DNA of 64,000 nt. Origin: JADHZC01 sp964409505. GTDB taxonomy: Bacteria > Pseudomonadota > Alphaproteobacteria > Rickettsiales > Rickettsiaceae. The notes below the pieces were generated by a model. It saw only the letters and a list, made by a program, of their open reading frames with translations. It searched no databases and was not told where the DNA came from. Below are positions 44,880 to 54,626 of the stretch, in pieces. Position 1 is the first letter of the stretch. Every line of letters begins with the position of its first letter. The position numbers and the translations under genes are program-made. The stretch covers positions 1 to 64,000 of the forward strand of contig CAYPDK010000024.1 in the NCBI GenBank assembly GCA_964409505.1, given 5' to 3'.

Positions 44880-45569
44880 ATGAATATTGGAGATGTGAAA
44901 ATTAGTAGTGGTGATATTAGTAGTGATATTTTTACAAAATTTATTATTGCTGTTGATGGGCCAGCTGCTTCTGGAAAAAGCTCTGTTGGACAAAAAATTG
45001 CTGAGATGCTGAATTTATATTATCTAGAATCTGGTTTGTTTTATAGATTTTTAGCTTTTAAATTTGAGTCTGATAGCTATGATCAAAATATGTTGAAAGT
45101 AAAATTATCTTCATTAAAATCTCAATTTTTTTTTGATGAATTATTTAAACACAATTTTGCTGAACAGGCTTTAAAAATAGATAAAATCTCTTATATCTCA
45201 TCTATGATTGCATCATATCCCTTTGTGAGAAGATTTGTTAACGAGTATTTAAAGGAATTTGTACGAAAAAAAAAGAGAGTTGTTGTTGATGGTAGAGATA
45301 TAGGGAGTGTTGTCTTTCCTGAAGCGGATTTGAAGATTTATGTTACCGCTGACTTAGAAATTAGAGCCAAAAGAAGATATAATGAATTAAAATTAAAAAA
45401 TGACAAATTAAGTTTTGAAGATGTGTTGAATGCTATAAAAAAAAGAGATTGTGGAGATGTTGAAAGAACTGTTTCTCCTTTAGTCCAAGCAAAGGGGGCT
45501 ATTAGAGTGGATACAAGTAGTTTAACTTTAGATCAGGCGGTAAAAAAAATTTTAACCTTTGTAAAATAA
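44880..45569 (+). CDS. cmk: Cytidylate kinase
   Basis: Phosphorylates CMP/dCMP to the diphosphates in nucleotide metabolism. The P-loop GPAASGKSS lies at residues ~27-35 after a 20-residue N-terminal extension. Further family elements are LYYLESGLFYRFLAFK (in place of the usual YLDTGAMYRA block), VVVDGRDIGSVVFPEADLKIYVTADLEIRAKRRYNEL and the lid-like KKRDCGDVERTVSPL. It is 229 aa. The cmk-rpsA arrangement, 25 bp apart, is widely conserved in proteobacteria. Confidence 0.95.
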   Translation: MNIGDVKISSGDISSDIFTKFIIAVDGPAASGKSSVGQKIAEMLNLYYLESGLFYRFLAFKFESDSYDQNMLKVKLSSLKSQFFFDELFKHNFAEQALKIDKISYISSMIASYPFVRRFVNEYLKEFVRKKKRVVVDGRDIGSVVFPEADLKIYVTADLEIRAKRRYNELKLKNDKLSFEDVLNAIKKRDCGDVERTVSPLVQAKGAIRVDTSSLTLDQAVKKILTFVK

Positions 45570-45594
45570 TTTTGTAAATTAAATTAAATTAATC

Positions 45595-47553
45595 ATGAAA
45601 AAAAAAAGTAATAAATTTGTCTCACATTTGTATGGTGTTAGTATAATAGAGGATGATAAGAAAAATTTGGATCAAATGATTAAATCTTCTGCTCAGGAAA
45701 AATTAGAGGGTTCTATCATAGCGGCTCGAGTTATTAAAATCGAAAAAGATTTTGTTACTGTAGATGCGAATCTTAAAAATGAGTCCAGAATACCGATTTC
45801 TGAATTTAAGTCTAATGTAGATTCAGAATTTTCGCTTAAAGAGGGTGAGACTGTTGATGTTTTTGTTGAAAGGGTAGATAGTAAAAAAGGGACTGTTCTT
45901 AGTAGATTAAAGGTTTTAAAAGAAGAGACTTGGAAAAAAATAGAGCAAAAATTTTCTCAAGGAGAGCAAGTCTCTGGTGTTATATTTAGTAGAATAAAGG
46001 GAGGGTTTACTGTAGATATAGATGGAGTAATTGCTTTTTTACCTGGAAGTCAAGTAGATGTAAGACCTGTGAAGGATATGGATAGTTTGCTTGGGATAAA
46101 ACAACCTTTCCAAATCCTTAAAATGGATAAAGCGTTATCAAATATTATTGTATCAAGAAAGGCTATTTTAGAAGAGTCAAGGCTTGAGGCTAAAGAACAA
46201 ATGCTATCTAAAATAGACAAAGGAACTGTGCTTTCAGGTATTGTTAAAAACATTACTGATTATGGAGCATTTATAGATCTTGGAAGCATTGACGGATTGT
46301 TACATGTGACTGATATTTCTTGGAACAGGATAAATCACCCATCAGAAGTACTTACTTTAGGAGAAGAAATTAAAGTTGTAGTAATCCAATATGATGAAAA
46401 GACAAAAAGAGTTTCTCTTGGGAGGAAGCAGCTGGATAACAATCCGTGGCAAGAGATTGATAAAAAATTCTCTGTTAATCAAAAAATGACAGGAAAAATT
46501 ACTAATATAGCCGATTATGGAATTTTTGTAAAACTTGCAGATGGAGTAGAAGGTCTTGTACATCTATCTGAGATAGCTTGGGGAAAAAATACTTACAATC
46601 CGAAAAAAAAATTAAAAGTAGGGCAAGAGATAGAATTTATGATTATAGGTATTGATAAAGAAAAACACAGAATCTCTTTAAGCATAAAGAAATGCTCTGA
46701 AAATCCTCTAATCGAATTTGAATCAAAGCATCCGGTAGGAAGTATTGTTACGGCTCCGATTAGGCATATTACAAATTTTGGGATTTTTGTTTCTATTAAT
46801 GAGAATAATGATGCAATGATCCATGAATCTGATATTAGCTGGGAAAAAAATGGATTAGAATTAATTAAGAATTATAAAAAAGGACAGATTGTAGAAAGTA
46901 AAGTTTTAGGAATCGATATTCCAAATAATAGGGTTACTCTTGGTATCAAACAATTGACTGAAGATCCTGCTAAAAAAAGGCAAGTTGAGGTTAGTAAATT
47001 TTCAAAAAATATGGTTGTAACATGTACTGTAACTCAGGTAAAAGACGATGGCTTGGATGTCATTATTGAGGATAAGGATCATAATAGAGCAGAAGGATTT
47101 ATTAAAAAATACGAACTCTCTATTAATAAATATGAACAAAATGTAAAAAATTTTGTGCAAGGTGATAAATTTGATGCTAAAATTCTCTTCTTGAAGAATA
47201 ACGGAAAAGCTAATCTTTCTATAAAAGCTCTTGAGAGTGAAATTAGAGAAAGGGCTATAAAAGAATATGGGTCTGCTAGTAGTGGAGCAAGATTAGATGG
47301 AATTATTGGGGCAGCACTTGAGGAGAAAAATACAGAATTATCTTCAACAAATACTTCTAATAATAGTAGTTCAGAAGACAAGTCCTTGGAAGGAGGTAAA
47401 TTAGTCAGTAAAACTTCTCAGGATAATGGTCAAGATGAGTCCTCAGAAGACAAACTGCCAAGTCCTAAACTAAAGTCAAAGAATTCTTATGACAGTAGTA
47501 CTAAAGAGGATGAGTCCTTAGAAGATAAAATGGAGAAACTATCTAAATCATAA
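45595..47553 (+). CDS. rpsA: 30S ribosomal protein S1 with extended acidic C-terminus
   Basis: RNA-binding ribosomal protein that recruits mRNA, important where Shine-Dalgarno sequences are weak, as in this window. Six S1 (OB-fold) domains are discernible at roughly 36-100, 118-183, 204-272, 288-357, 375-444 and 463-530; the clearest are GTVLSGIVKNITDYGAFIDL and KMTGKITNIADYGIFVKLAD. Beyond ~555 a ~95-residue Ser/Asp/Glu/Lys-rich tail contains three related SSEDK/SLED(K) segments and is not part of the usual ~560-residue family length. It sits between cmk and murA (22-bp gap). Confidence 0.95.
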   Translation: MKKKSNKFVSHLYGVSIIEDDKKNLDQMIKSSAQEKLEGSIIAARVIKIEKDFVTVDANLKNESRIPISEFKSNVDSEFSLKEGETVDVFVERVDSKKGTVLSRLKVLKEETWKKIEQKFSQGEQVSGVIFSRIKGGFTVDIDGVIAFLPGSQVDVRPVKDMDSLLGIKQPFQILKMDKALSNIIVSRKAILEESRLEAKEQMLSKIDKGTVLSGIVKNITDYGAFIDLGSIDGLLHVTDISWNRINHPSEVLTLGEEIKVVVIQYDEKTKRVSLGRKQLDNNPWQEIDKKFSVNQKMTGKITNIADYGIFVKLADGVEGLVHLSEIAWGKNTYNPKKKLKVGQEIEFMIIGIDKEKHRISLSIKKCSENPLIEFESKHPVGSIVTAPIRHITNFGIFVSINENNDAMIHESDISWEKNGLELIKNYKKGQIVESKVLGIDIPNNRVTLGIKQLTEDPAKKRQVEVSKFSKNMVVTCTVTQVKDDGLDVIIEDKDHNRAEGFIKKYELSINKYEQNVKNFVQGDKFDAKILFLKNNGKANLSIKALESEIRERAIKEYGSASSGARLDGIIGAALEEKNTELSSTNTSNNSSSEDKSLEGGKLVSKTSQDNGQDESSEDKLPSPKLKSKNSYDSSTKEDESLEDKMEKLSKS

Positions 47554-47575
47554 TAAGTTTAAGACAACTTGTATT

Positions 47576-48844
47576 ATGGATAGTTTGATTGTAGAGGGTG
47601 ACAAATCTTTAAAAGGTAATATTTTTATCTCTGGAGCCAAAAACTCTGCTCTTCCTATTATGGTATCGTCACTTTTGTTGGAGCATGGTAAATTGAAATT
47701 ATTTAATATTCCTATGCTTCGGGATATTTTAACAATGCAAAAATTATTGATTTCTCTTGGATGTAATGTTGAGTTCCTTCAGAGTGAGTCTTGTATTATT
47801 TTAGACTCTAGTAATCTCAATAATTTCCTTGCGCCTTATGATATAGTTAAGCAGATGAGAGCCTCTTTTTGGGTTTTAGCTCCTATTCTAGTTAGATTTA
47901 AAAAAGCTAGGGTTCCTCTTCCTGGAGGATGCAGTATTGGAGCAAGACCTGTAGATCTTCACATTGAGTTACTTAAATCTATGGGAGCTTCTATTGTTAT
48001 TGATAATGGCTTTGTTGTAGCTACTATTAAGGATAAAAAGCTAAAAGCTTGTCGTTTTAGATTTAACCTAATTTCTGTGGGAGCTACCATAACGGCTATA
48101 TTAGCCTCTGTTATGGCTGAGGGAGTAAGTTACTTTTATAATTGTGCGATAGAGCCTGAAATAGAAGATTTATGTATTTGTCTTAATAGAATGGGAGCAA
48201 AAATTAAGGGAATTGGTACTAGAGATATTGTTATTTTTGGACAAAAACATCTAGTCTCGGCTAGCTACTCTATTATGAGTGATAGGATAGAATGTGGGAC
48301 CTATATGATTGCAGCTGCTATTACTAGGGGACATGTAAGGATTTTTAATTTTAATCATATTTATTTAAAAACTTTAATTGATTCTTTAAGAAAAATAGGA
48401 TCTCAGGTCAACATTAATGATGATTTTATAGAAATTTTTCATAATGGAGAAATAGGCTCTTTAAGTATTGAAACCAATCCTTACCCGGGCTTTAGTACAG
48501 ATTTACAATCTCAATTTATGAGTTTAATGAGTATTAGTAGGGGAGTTTGTTATATTAAAGAAAATATTTTTGAAAGAAGATTTTTACATGTCTCTGAACT
48601 TATTAAAATGGGTGCTAGGATTTCTATAGAGAAAAATATTGCTAAAATATCTGGAGTTCCTACTCTTACAGGTATGGAAGTAGTTTCTAGCGATCTTCGG
48701 GCCTCTGCTGCACTTTTGGTTGCTGCACTTGCTGCAAAAGGCGTAACTAAAATTTCACGAATATATCATCTTGATAGAGGGTATCAAAATTTAGAAACAA
48801 AGTTGGTTAATTGTGGAGCCTGTATTAAAAGAATTTCTGAGTAG
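47576..48844 (+). CDS. murA: UDP-N-acetylglucosamine 1-carboxyvinyltransferase
   Basis: Catalyses the first committed step of peptidoglycan synthesis, transfer of enolpyruvate from PEP to UDP-GlcNAc. The PEP-binding, fosfomycin-reactive cysteine is Cys119 in LPGGCSIGARPVDLHIE. Other landmarks are GAKNSALPIM at residue ~20, KQMRASFWVLAP, SDRIECGTYMIAAA and YPGFSTDLQSQFM, and the C-terminal DLRASAALLVAALAAKG. Length (422 aa) is normal. It shows the organism keeps at least the entry step to peptidoglycan precursors. It lies 22 bp downstream of rpsA on the same strand and may be co-transcribed. Confidence 0.97.
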   Translation: MDSLIVEGDKSLKGNIFISGAKNSALPIMVSSLLLEHGKLKLFNIPMLRDILTMQKLLISLGCNVEFLQSESCIILDSSNLNNFLAPYDIVKQMRASFWVLAPILVRFKKARVPLPGGCSIGARPVDLHIELLKSMGASIVIDNGFVVATIKDKKLKACRFRFNLISVGATITAILASVMAEGVSYFYNCAIEPEIEDLCICLNRMGAKIKGIGTRDIVIFGQKHLVSASYSIMSDRIECGTYMIAAAITRGHVRIFNFNHIYLKTLIDSLRKIGSQVNINDDFIEIFHNGEIGSLSIETNPYPGFSTDLQSQFMSLMSISRGVCYIKENIFERRFLHVSELIKMGARISIEKNIAKISGVPTLTGMEVVSSDLRASAALLVAALAAKGVTKISRIYHLDRGYQNLETKLVNCGACIKRISE

Positions 48845-48952
48845 TGAAGTAGAATTTTGTCATAAAAAATTTTGTTTTTAGGCTATAATAAATTTATTGC
48901 TTTATATAAACTATTTTTATAGTATTAGAAATTTAATTATATATTCTATAGT

Positions 48953-49555
48953 GTGATTGCTAAAATAAAGGGAATTGTAGATTCTATCTTTGAAGATCAT
49001 ATATATATAACAGTTTCTGTTGGAGTGAGTTATATTGTTTTTTGTTCTAAAAAACTGATTAAGCAATTACATCTAAAGTCAGATTTAGAACTCTTTATAT
49101 ATTCCTATATCAGGGAGGATAAGTTTGAATTATATGGTTTTCTTAGTCTACAGGAAAAAGAAATATTTTTATTATTGAATTCTGTTAAAGGAGTTGGTAA
49201 TAGAGTTGCTCTTAGCATTTTATCTCAATATAATTCTCATGATATAGAAAAAGCAGTAACGACAAAAAATAAAGATTTGTTTTTAAATGTAGTAGGCATT
49301 GGACATAAAGTTGCAGAAAGAATCCTAATAGAGCTTAAAAATAAGATTTTTGCTATTGTTAATTCTAATACATCTCAGGGAGAGGAAAATTTTGAGAGTA
49401 ATAATAATGGTGGAGCTCTTATACAAGATGCTCTGGAGGCTCTTATTAGTTTAGGTCTTAATAGAAAAGATACCTATTTTAAGTTAAAAAAAATTTATAT
49501 GCAAAATCCAACAATTGAACTAGATAACCTTATTAAAAAATGCTTGAAAAAATAA
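48953..49555 (+). CDS. ruvA: Holliday junction DNA helicase subunit RuvA
   Basis: Tetrameric protein that binds four-way junctions and targets RuvB. The start is GTG at 48953, giving MIAKIKGIVDSIFEDHIYI, which aligns with the family N-terminus (OB domain, ~1-65). Two helix-hairpin-helix motifs follow (LLNSVKGVGNRVALSIL at ~73 and LNVVGIGHKVAERILIELKNK at ~108). A short linker and the C-terminal RuvB-binding helical domain (ALEALISLGLNRKDTYFKL) complete 200 residues. It is 13 bp upstream of ruvB. Confidence 0.95.
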   Translation: MIAKIKGIVDSIFEDHIYITVSVGVSYIVFCSKKLIKQLHLKSDLELFIYSYIREDKFELYGFLSLQEKEIFLLLNSVKGVGNRVALSILSQYNSHDIEKAVTTKNKDLFLNVVGIGHKVAERILIELKNKIFAIVNSNTSQGEENFESNNNGGALIQDALEALISLGLNRKDTYFKLKKIYMQNPTIELDNLIKKCLKK

Positions 49556-49568
49556 ATTTAATTTTGAT

Positions 49569-50552
49569 ATGAGTAATAGGGATTTGTTAAACAGAGAGTT
49601 AAATGCAGAGGAGGATCTTAGTTTAAGACCCCAAAAATTAAATGATTTTATAGGTCAAGAATCTATAAAATATAACTTATCTGTTTTCATTAAGGCAGCA
49701 AAGACAAGAAAAGAATCACTGGATCATGTCATATTATATTCTCCACCTGGTCTTGGTAAAACTTCTCTTGCTAGTATAATAGCCAGGGAAATGGAGGTTA
49801 ATATTAAAAGTACCTCTGCTCCAATTTTGTCTAAGCCTGCAGATTTAGCCACTATTCTTACTAATTTATCACATAAAGACATATTATTTATAGATGAAAT
49901 ACATAGATTAAGCACTAATGTTGAAGAAATACTGTATTCCGCTATGGAGGATTACAAAATTGACATTTTGATAGGTGAGGGAGTCTCTGCAAGATCTATT
50001 AAGATTGATTTAGCAAAATTTACTCTTATAGGTGCGACGACTCGTATTGGCTTATTAAGTAATCCTTTGAGAGATAGGTTTTCTATACAGATAAGGCTTA
50101 ATTTTTACTTGTATCATGATTTGGTCAAAATTATTAACAAAATGGCTGAACGTCTTAATTCCGAGCTCACACATCACGCCTCATCTGAGATAGCTCGTAG
50201 ATCAAGGGGTACACCTAGAATAGCTCTGAGATTGTTTAGACGAGTACGAGATTATGCTTTAGTTTATGAAAAAAAGATTATTGACGAAGATATTTCAAAG
50301 CTAGCTTTGAATTACTTACTTATTGACAAATTAGGACTTGACAGTAATGATCATAGATACCTTAAATTTATACAGGAAAATTATAACGGAGGTCCCGTAG
50401 GGTTAGAGACAATATCAGCAGGACTCTCCGAGCAAAAAGATGCAATTGAAGAAACTATTGAGCCATATCTAATACAAATAGGGTTAGTCCACAAAACTCC
50501 AAAAGGTAGAGTGATTACACAACAAGCTATTGAGCATATAAAATCTTGTTAG
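49569..50552 (+). CDS. ruvB: Holliday junction DNA helicase RuvB
   Basis: AAA+ motor for branch migration. Family landmarks are SLRPQKLNDFIGQESIKYNL near the N-terminus, Walker A YSPPGLGKTSLASIIAREM, Walker B ILFIDEIHRLSTNVEEILYSAMEDY, sensor I TLIGATTRIGLLSNPLRDRF with the arginine finger region, and RSRGTPRIALRLFRRVRDYA. The winged-helix C-terminus ends TPKGRVITQQAIEHI. The length of 327 aa is normal. Forms a ruvAB operon. Confidence 0.97.
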   Translation: MSNRDLLNRELNAEEDLSLRPQKLNDFIGQESIKYNLSVFIKAAKTRKESLDHVILYSPPGLGKTSLASIIAREMEVNIKSTSAPILSKPADLATILTNLSHKDILFIDEIHRLSTNVEEILYSAMEDYKIDILIGEGVSARSIKIDLAKFTLIGATTRIGLLSNPLRDRFSIQIRLNFYLYHDLVKIINKMAERLNSELTHHASSEIARRSRGTPRIALRLFRRVRDYALVYEKKIIDEDISKLALNYLLIDKLGLDSNDHRYLKFIQENYNGGPVGLETISAGLSEQKDAIEETIEPYLIQIGLVHKTPKGRVITQQAIEHIKSC

Positions 50553-50693
50553 GTTAAATAAGACATTATTTATTTCAAATTTTTCTGAAAAAGAAGCGGA
50601 AGCTTTATCTTGTAAGGTAGATATTTCTGTCTATTTTATTTTATCCGATATAGGAGAGAGTTCTAATTTTTTCAGCTTTTTTTCTTGATTATT

Positions 50694-52784
50694 TTATTTG
50701 AGGATATGGTGAATTTCAAACTTAATATTAAGATCAGTTTTGTATTTTGTTAGATATAGTTCAAACATTTTTTTTGTAGGATATGTGTCTGATAATGTTA
50801 TGTTATAAATCATCTCTAGCACATCGTATTCTATATTATACGGAACGCAGAATATATTTATCATTATATGATCTACTAGCTTTAATATAGAATCTTTATC
50901 TAAAAAATAGGAAAAAAAATAATCGTATTTAGTTACGTATTGACAGAATTCATTTAATACTAAATCTTTAGAGTCATTTTTTAATTTCATTTGACTATTT
51001 TGCTCTAGCAACCTTTGTATGTCTTGATACGAAGAAATACTTAATTGAGTATGATTTGTTTGAGCTTTAGGTATTTCTTGACTCACTTCACTGTTACTTA
51101 TATTAGGAAGTAGTAAAAAATTCTCATATTCGTTGCTATCTCTTTGATTACCAAGTGCTAAAGTTAGAGATTCATTATGAATGAAGCTTGAAAATCTGAT
51201 ACCAGGTAATTTTTCTGAAAAAATTTTCTTTGTTGATCTAAAAAAACTATTCCATTCTAATATAATTAATCTCAATTTATAAAAATTAAACGTATCTGAA
51301 ATTTTATAACATTCTCTTACTAATTCTCCTGTAGAAAAAAACATAGTTATATTTCTACTGTAGAGTAATTCTGAAATTAGATTATAATTATCAGTTCTAT
51401 GTACTATAAAACTTTTTATACCAAAAAATAAAGGTAATAAACTAAAAATTATACTATATCCAAAGCAAAAAAAATGAGTATTTAGCACTATATCATAGTA
51501 TCTTAAATCTAATTTAGATCTTACTTGTAGGATGTTTAGCTTTATTTCATAGTCTGAGATAGTACTTATATTGCTTTCTTTATATGGGGAGATATAATAG
51601 TTGTTGTTCTCAAGGGAATTTTTGAGTAATTTACTTTTCAAAAATGTGCATTTAAAATATATATTCTCTATGAGATTTAAAAGAGTTTTTTTTTTAAAAA
51701 TTCTAAATTTTGCCTCTTCTAGAAAGATAATTTGTACTTTATTCTCTTCGAGATATTTGATTAATTTTTCAAATTTGAGAGATTTTATGAAACTTTCTGA
51801 AGTTATTATTGACCCTATTTTATAATTAGATAAATTATCTATAATCCAATCTAGAGTTTTAGTATAATCTATTATAAATTTTGGCTTTTGTAGTATAGTT
51901 AAAGCAAGAAAAATATATATATATTCAACAGAATTTGGAAGTAATATTAAAATATTCTCACTATTTAATAATTTTGTTTTGAAATATTGCGTATACAGAA
52001 TTGTTTTATTTATTATGTCTTGATATGAGAATAGTTGATATTTATCTCCTAAAATTTTCGTTTTTTTTCCGTATTTTTTTGAAGCGTATATGAGCTCTTT
52101 GAATATGTTATTATCTATGTCTAGTTCATATTTGCTAACAATCATATCACTCATTTTTTGATAGATTTGATTTGAAAGAATTTTTCTATTAGATTTTAAG
52201 TCTAGATTGGGATTTTTTATGAGGTTAAAAGGAGTGCCAATGTTAATATTTATTTTTTTTCTTATTATATTGTTTCTAAAACACTTATTTAATTTAGAAA
52301 AAACTATGAATTCTGTGCCAGATAACCTTATAGGTATAAGTGAGGCGTTAGATTTTTCTGCAAGTAAAGAGACTCCTTGATATATCTTCATTAAAGAGCC
52401 TGTAGTACTTGTTCTTCCTTCAGGAAAAATAATTATTTTTTTGCCTAATTCTATATGTTTATAGAGCCTGTTAAGAAACACTGGATTATTTGGATCTATT
52501 GTAATAGTAGGGATTATTCTCAAAAAAGGTTTGATCCAAAAAATTTTCGAGATATGTGTATTAATTGCAAAGACTAATTCTTTATGTTGATAAGGGAGGA
52601 ATAACGTCAATAGTACAGGATCTAAATAAGAACAATGGTTACATATTATTATAGATTTTTTGTTCTTATTTAGTAATAAATTACTCTTACCAGATATTTT
52701 AGTTCTATAAACAAGTGTTACTATAATCCTTATAATAAGAACAACAAGTCTTTTAATAAACAAAGAAAAAAGCTTACGTATCAA
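50694..52784 (-). CDS. Aas-like bifunctional acyltransferase / AMP-ligase with degenerate ligase half
   Basis: Resembles Aas (2-acylglycerophosphoethanolamine acyltransferase / acyl-ACP synthetase). The N-terminal PlsC-type acyltransferase is intact: HX4D at His50-Asp55 (ICNHCSYLDPVLL) and the EGR block at 122-124 (FPEGRTSTTGS). A ligase-like region (~245-560) is still traceable (LLPNSVEYIYIFLALTIL; NLISELLYSRNITMFFSTGE; FNFYKLRLIILE). However, the ATP-binding P-loop (family TSGSxGxPKG) and the later adenylation motifs are missing. The final ~130 residues are unrelated in appearance. Probably a working acyltransferase carrying a dead or repurposed ligase domain. Confidence 0.75.
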   Translation of the reverse strand: MIRKLFSLFIKRLVVLIIRIIVTLVYRTKISGKSNLLLNKNKKSIIICNHCSYLDPVLLTLFLPYQHKELVFAINTHISKIFWIKPFLRIIPTITIDPNNPVFLNRLYKHIELGKKIIIFPEGRTSTTGSLMKIYQGVSLLAEKSNASLIPIRLSGTEFIVFSKLNKCFRNNIIRKKININIGTPFNLIKNPNLDLKSNRKILSNQIYQKMSDMIVSKYELDIDNNIFKELIYASKKYGKKTKILGDKYQLFSYQDIINKTILYTQYFKTKLLNSENILILLPNSVEYIYIFLALTILQKPKFIIDYTKTLDWIIDNLSNYKIGSIITSESFIKSLKFEKLIKYLEENKVQIIFLEEAKFRIFKKKTLLNLIENIYFKCTFLKSKLLKNSLENNNYYISPYKESNISTISDYEIKLNILQVRSKLDLRYYDIVLNTHFFCFGYSIIFSLLPLFFGIKSFIVHRTDNYNLISELLYSRNITMFFSTGELVRECYKISDTFNFYKLRLIILEWNSFFRSTKKIFSEKLPGIRFSSFIHNESLTLALGNQRDSNEYENFLLLPNISNSEVSQEIPKAQTNHTQLSISSYQDIQRLLEQNSQMKLKNDSKDLVLNEFCQYVTKYDYFFSYFLDKDSILKLVDHIMINIFCVPYNIEYDVLEMIYNITLSDTYPTKKMFELYLTKYKTDLNIKFEIHHILK

Positions 52785-52941
52785 TTCTATTTTGGTATAA
52801 ATTTATTTTTATGAGTCCTACTCTTATAACAGAACTATAACAGAGAGCCAATTTGCTCTTTGTAGAATATATCTATGGGTTTCTAATTACTATTTTTTAC
52901 AAAAAAACTAATTCATGTTTACAATTTTTTTAAATAAAACT

Positions 52942-54534
52942 CTAATTAATAGTTTTTGTATTAGACTTTGGATTTGACACAAGCCATATCATCAATGGTA
53001 TAAGAGCAACAAAGGCTATAGTTACAAATATATTGATTTTTATTAACGATAAAAATCCAGCCTCATAAATTGCTAACGATTCTGGCAGAGATAAACCTTT
53101 TGGAACAGCAAACATTTGTCCTAAAAATATTCCCCCCAAATTTGACAAAGCAAGAAATAAAATATTAATTCCCATAAAGAACCCCTTTAAAGATTTTGGG
53201 GCTAGCTCAGTCGTTTTAGCAATAGTAAATGGAGAGATTAAAACTTCACCAATACTCATAATTACTACAGATGTAAAAGGGTAAATATAAGCGGAATAAC
53301 CCGCAAGGTCTGCATTTACGCAGCCAAGGTAAATGATTACAAAGTATATATTTACTGAAAGCAAAGCTAATAAAACTCTTAAGAAATCATATTTCTTGCC
53401 TAAATTATTTTTAAATATACCGCTTGAGAGAAAAATCCCAAAAGTCATCACAACAAAAGGGTTAATTGATTGTGACATTTCTCCAGGTATATTTATTCCT
53501 AAAAAATTGTTATGAGTATGTCTTATAAAAAATAAATTAAATAAACTACCTGTTTGCATTTCATAAACGAAAAATACGAAATTGAAAAAAAAGAATATAA
53601 ATAGTAACATTACATTCTTTCTTTCTTGTTTTTTATCTAATGAAAATAAGAGATAGAACACAAAAAGGACTATAAGCGATATCAAAGATATTACTATTAA
53701 TTTCTTTGTACTGGTGCTTAAACTAGAAAAAAAATTTACTACTACCGTGCTTTCTTTAAGCAGTGTTGTTATCAATAACAATGTAATCACTACTCCAATA
53801 AATATAAGTACTTTTTTCCATATCAAGTTTTCTTTAGTAGCAACGCTTAATTTAGGAACTTCCCCGATTAATGCCTTTTTTTCTATCTTGTCAAATAATT
53901 TTTTGTTGTATAGCAGTACCATTAATCCAATTAACATACCAAATCCAGCAAGTGCAAAAGCTACATGAGTTCCATAATATTCCTTACAAGCAACACAAGC
54001 AGTAGTAGATAGAAAAGCTCCTAGATTTACTCCTACATAAAAAAGAGTAAAACCTGAATTTCTCTTTTTTTCTATTCTGCTATCAGTATCATAAAATAGT
54101 CCAAGAATATTATTCATGTTTCCCTTAAAAAAACCTGTACCTACAGAGATCAAACCAAGTCCTAAGTATGTAAAATAATTATCTAGAAAGGATACGGCAA
54201 GTGTACAATGACCTAAAAAAATAATGATCGCTCCTACAATAACAGATTGGCTGAACCCCCAAATTTTATCTGCAACAAAACCTCCTACCAAAGGAAGAAA
54301 ATAACCCATCGATCCATATATAGAGAATAATGTATAGGCATCTGTATCTTCAAAATTTAAGAAGCTTATTAGGTAAACTACAAGTAAGGCTCTCATTCCG
54401 TAATAACTGAACCTTTCCCACATTTCTATTAAGAATATAGAAACTAAAAATTTAGGTAAGAAAAATACTGTCTTTCTCTTAGAGGCCTCTATTAAATCAA
54501 ATTCGTCTTCTAGTTTTAGAGTCTCGTTCATCAT
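52942..54534 (-). CDS. POT-family proton-dependent oligopeptide transporter
   Basis: Proton-coupled di-/tripeptide importer of the major facilitator superfamily. The preferred start is ATG 54534 (MMNETLKLEDEF, 530 aa); the open frame runs 10 residues further. The diagnostic ExxERFxYY motif is EMWERFSYYGMRALL at ~29-43. About 14 hydrophobic helices follow, with SVGTGFFKGNMNNILG and FTLFYVGVNLGAFLS typical of POT proteins, and GEVLISPFTIAKTTELAP in the C-terminal half. Together with the next-door APC permease it suggests uptake of host peptides and amino acids. Confidence 0.92.
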   Translation of the reverse strand: MMNETLKLEDEFDLIEASKRKTVFFLPKFLVSIFLIEMWERFSYYGMRALLVVYLISFLNFEDTDAYTLFSIYGSMGYFLPLVGGFVADKIWGFSQSVIVGAIIIFLGHCTLAVSFLDNYFTYLGLGLISVGTGFFKGNMNNILGLFYDTDSRIEKKRNSGFTLFYVGVNLGAFLSTTACVACKEYYGTHVAFALAGFGMLIGLMVLLYNKKLFDKIEKKALIGEVPKLSVATKENLIWKKVLIFIGVVITLLLITTLLKESTVVVNFFSSLSTSTKKLIVISLISLIVLFVFYLLFSLDKKQERKNVMLLFIFFFFNFVFFVYEMQTGSLFNLFFIRHTHNNFLGINIPGEMSQSINPFVVMTFGIFLSSGIFKNNLGKKYDFLRVLLALLSVNIYFVIIYLGCVNADLAGYSAYIYPFTSVVIMSIGEVLISPFTIAKTTELAPKSLKGFFMGINILFLALSNLGGIFLGQMFAVPKGLSLPESLAIYEAGFLSLIKINIFVTIAFVALIPLMIWLVSNPKSNTKTIN

Positions 54535-54626
54535 TTTTTCATTGTTAAATAAAATATAACACAACTAAGAGCCAATTTTACAACAGTAAATAACTTTTTA
54601 CAAGAGAGTTTTTTAAATTTTTGCTT

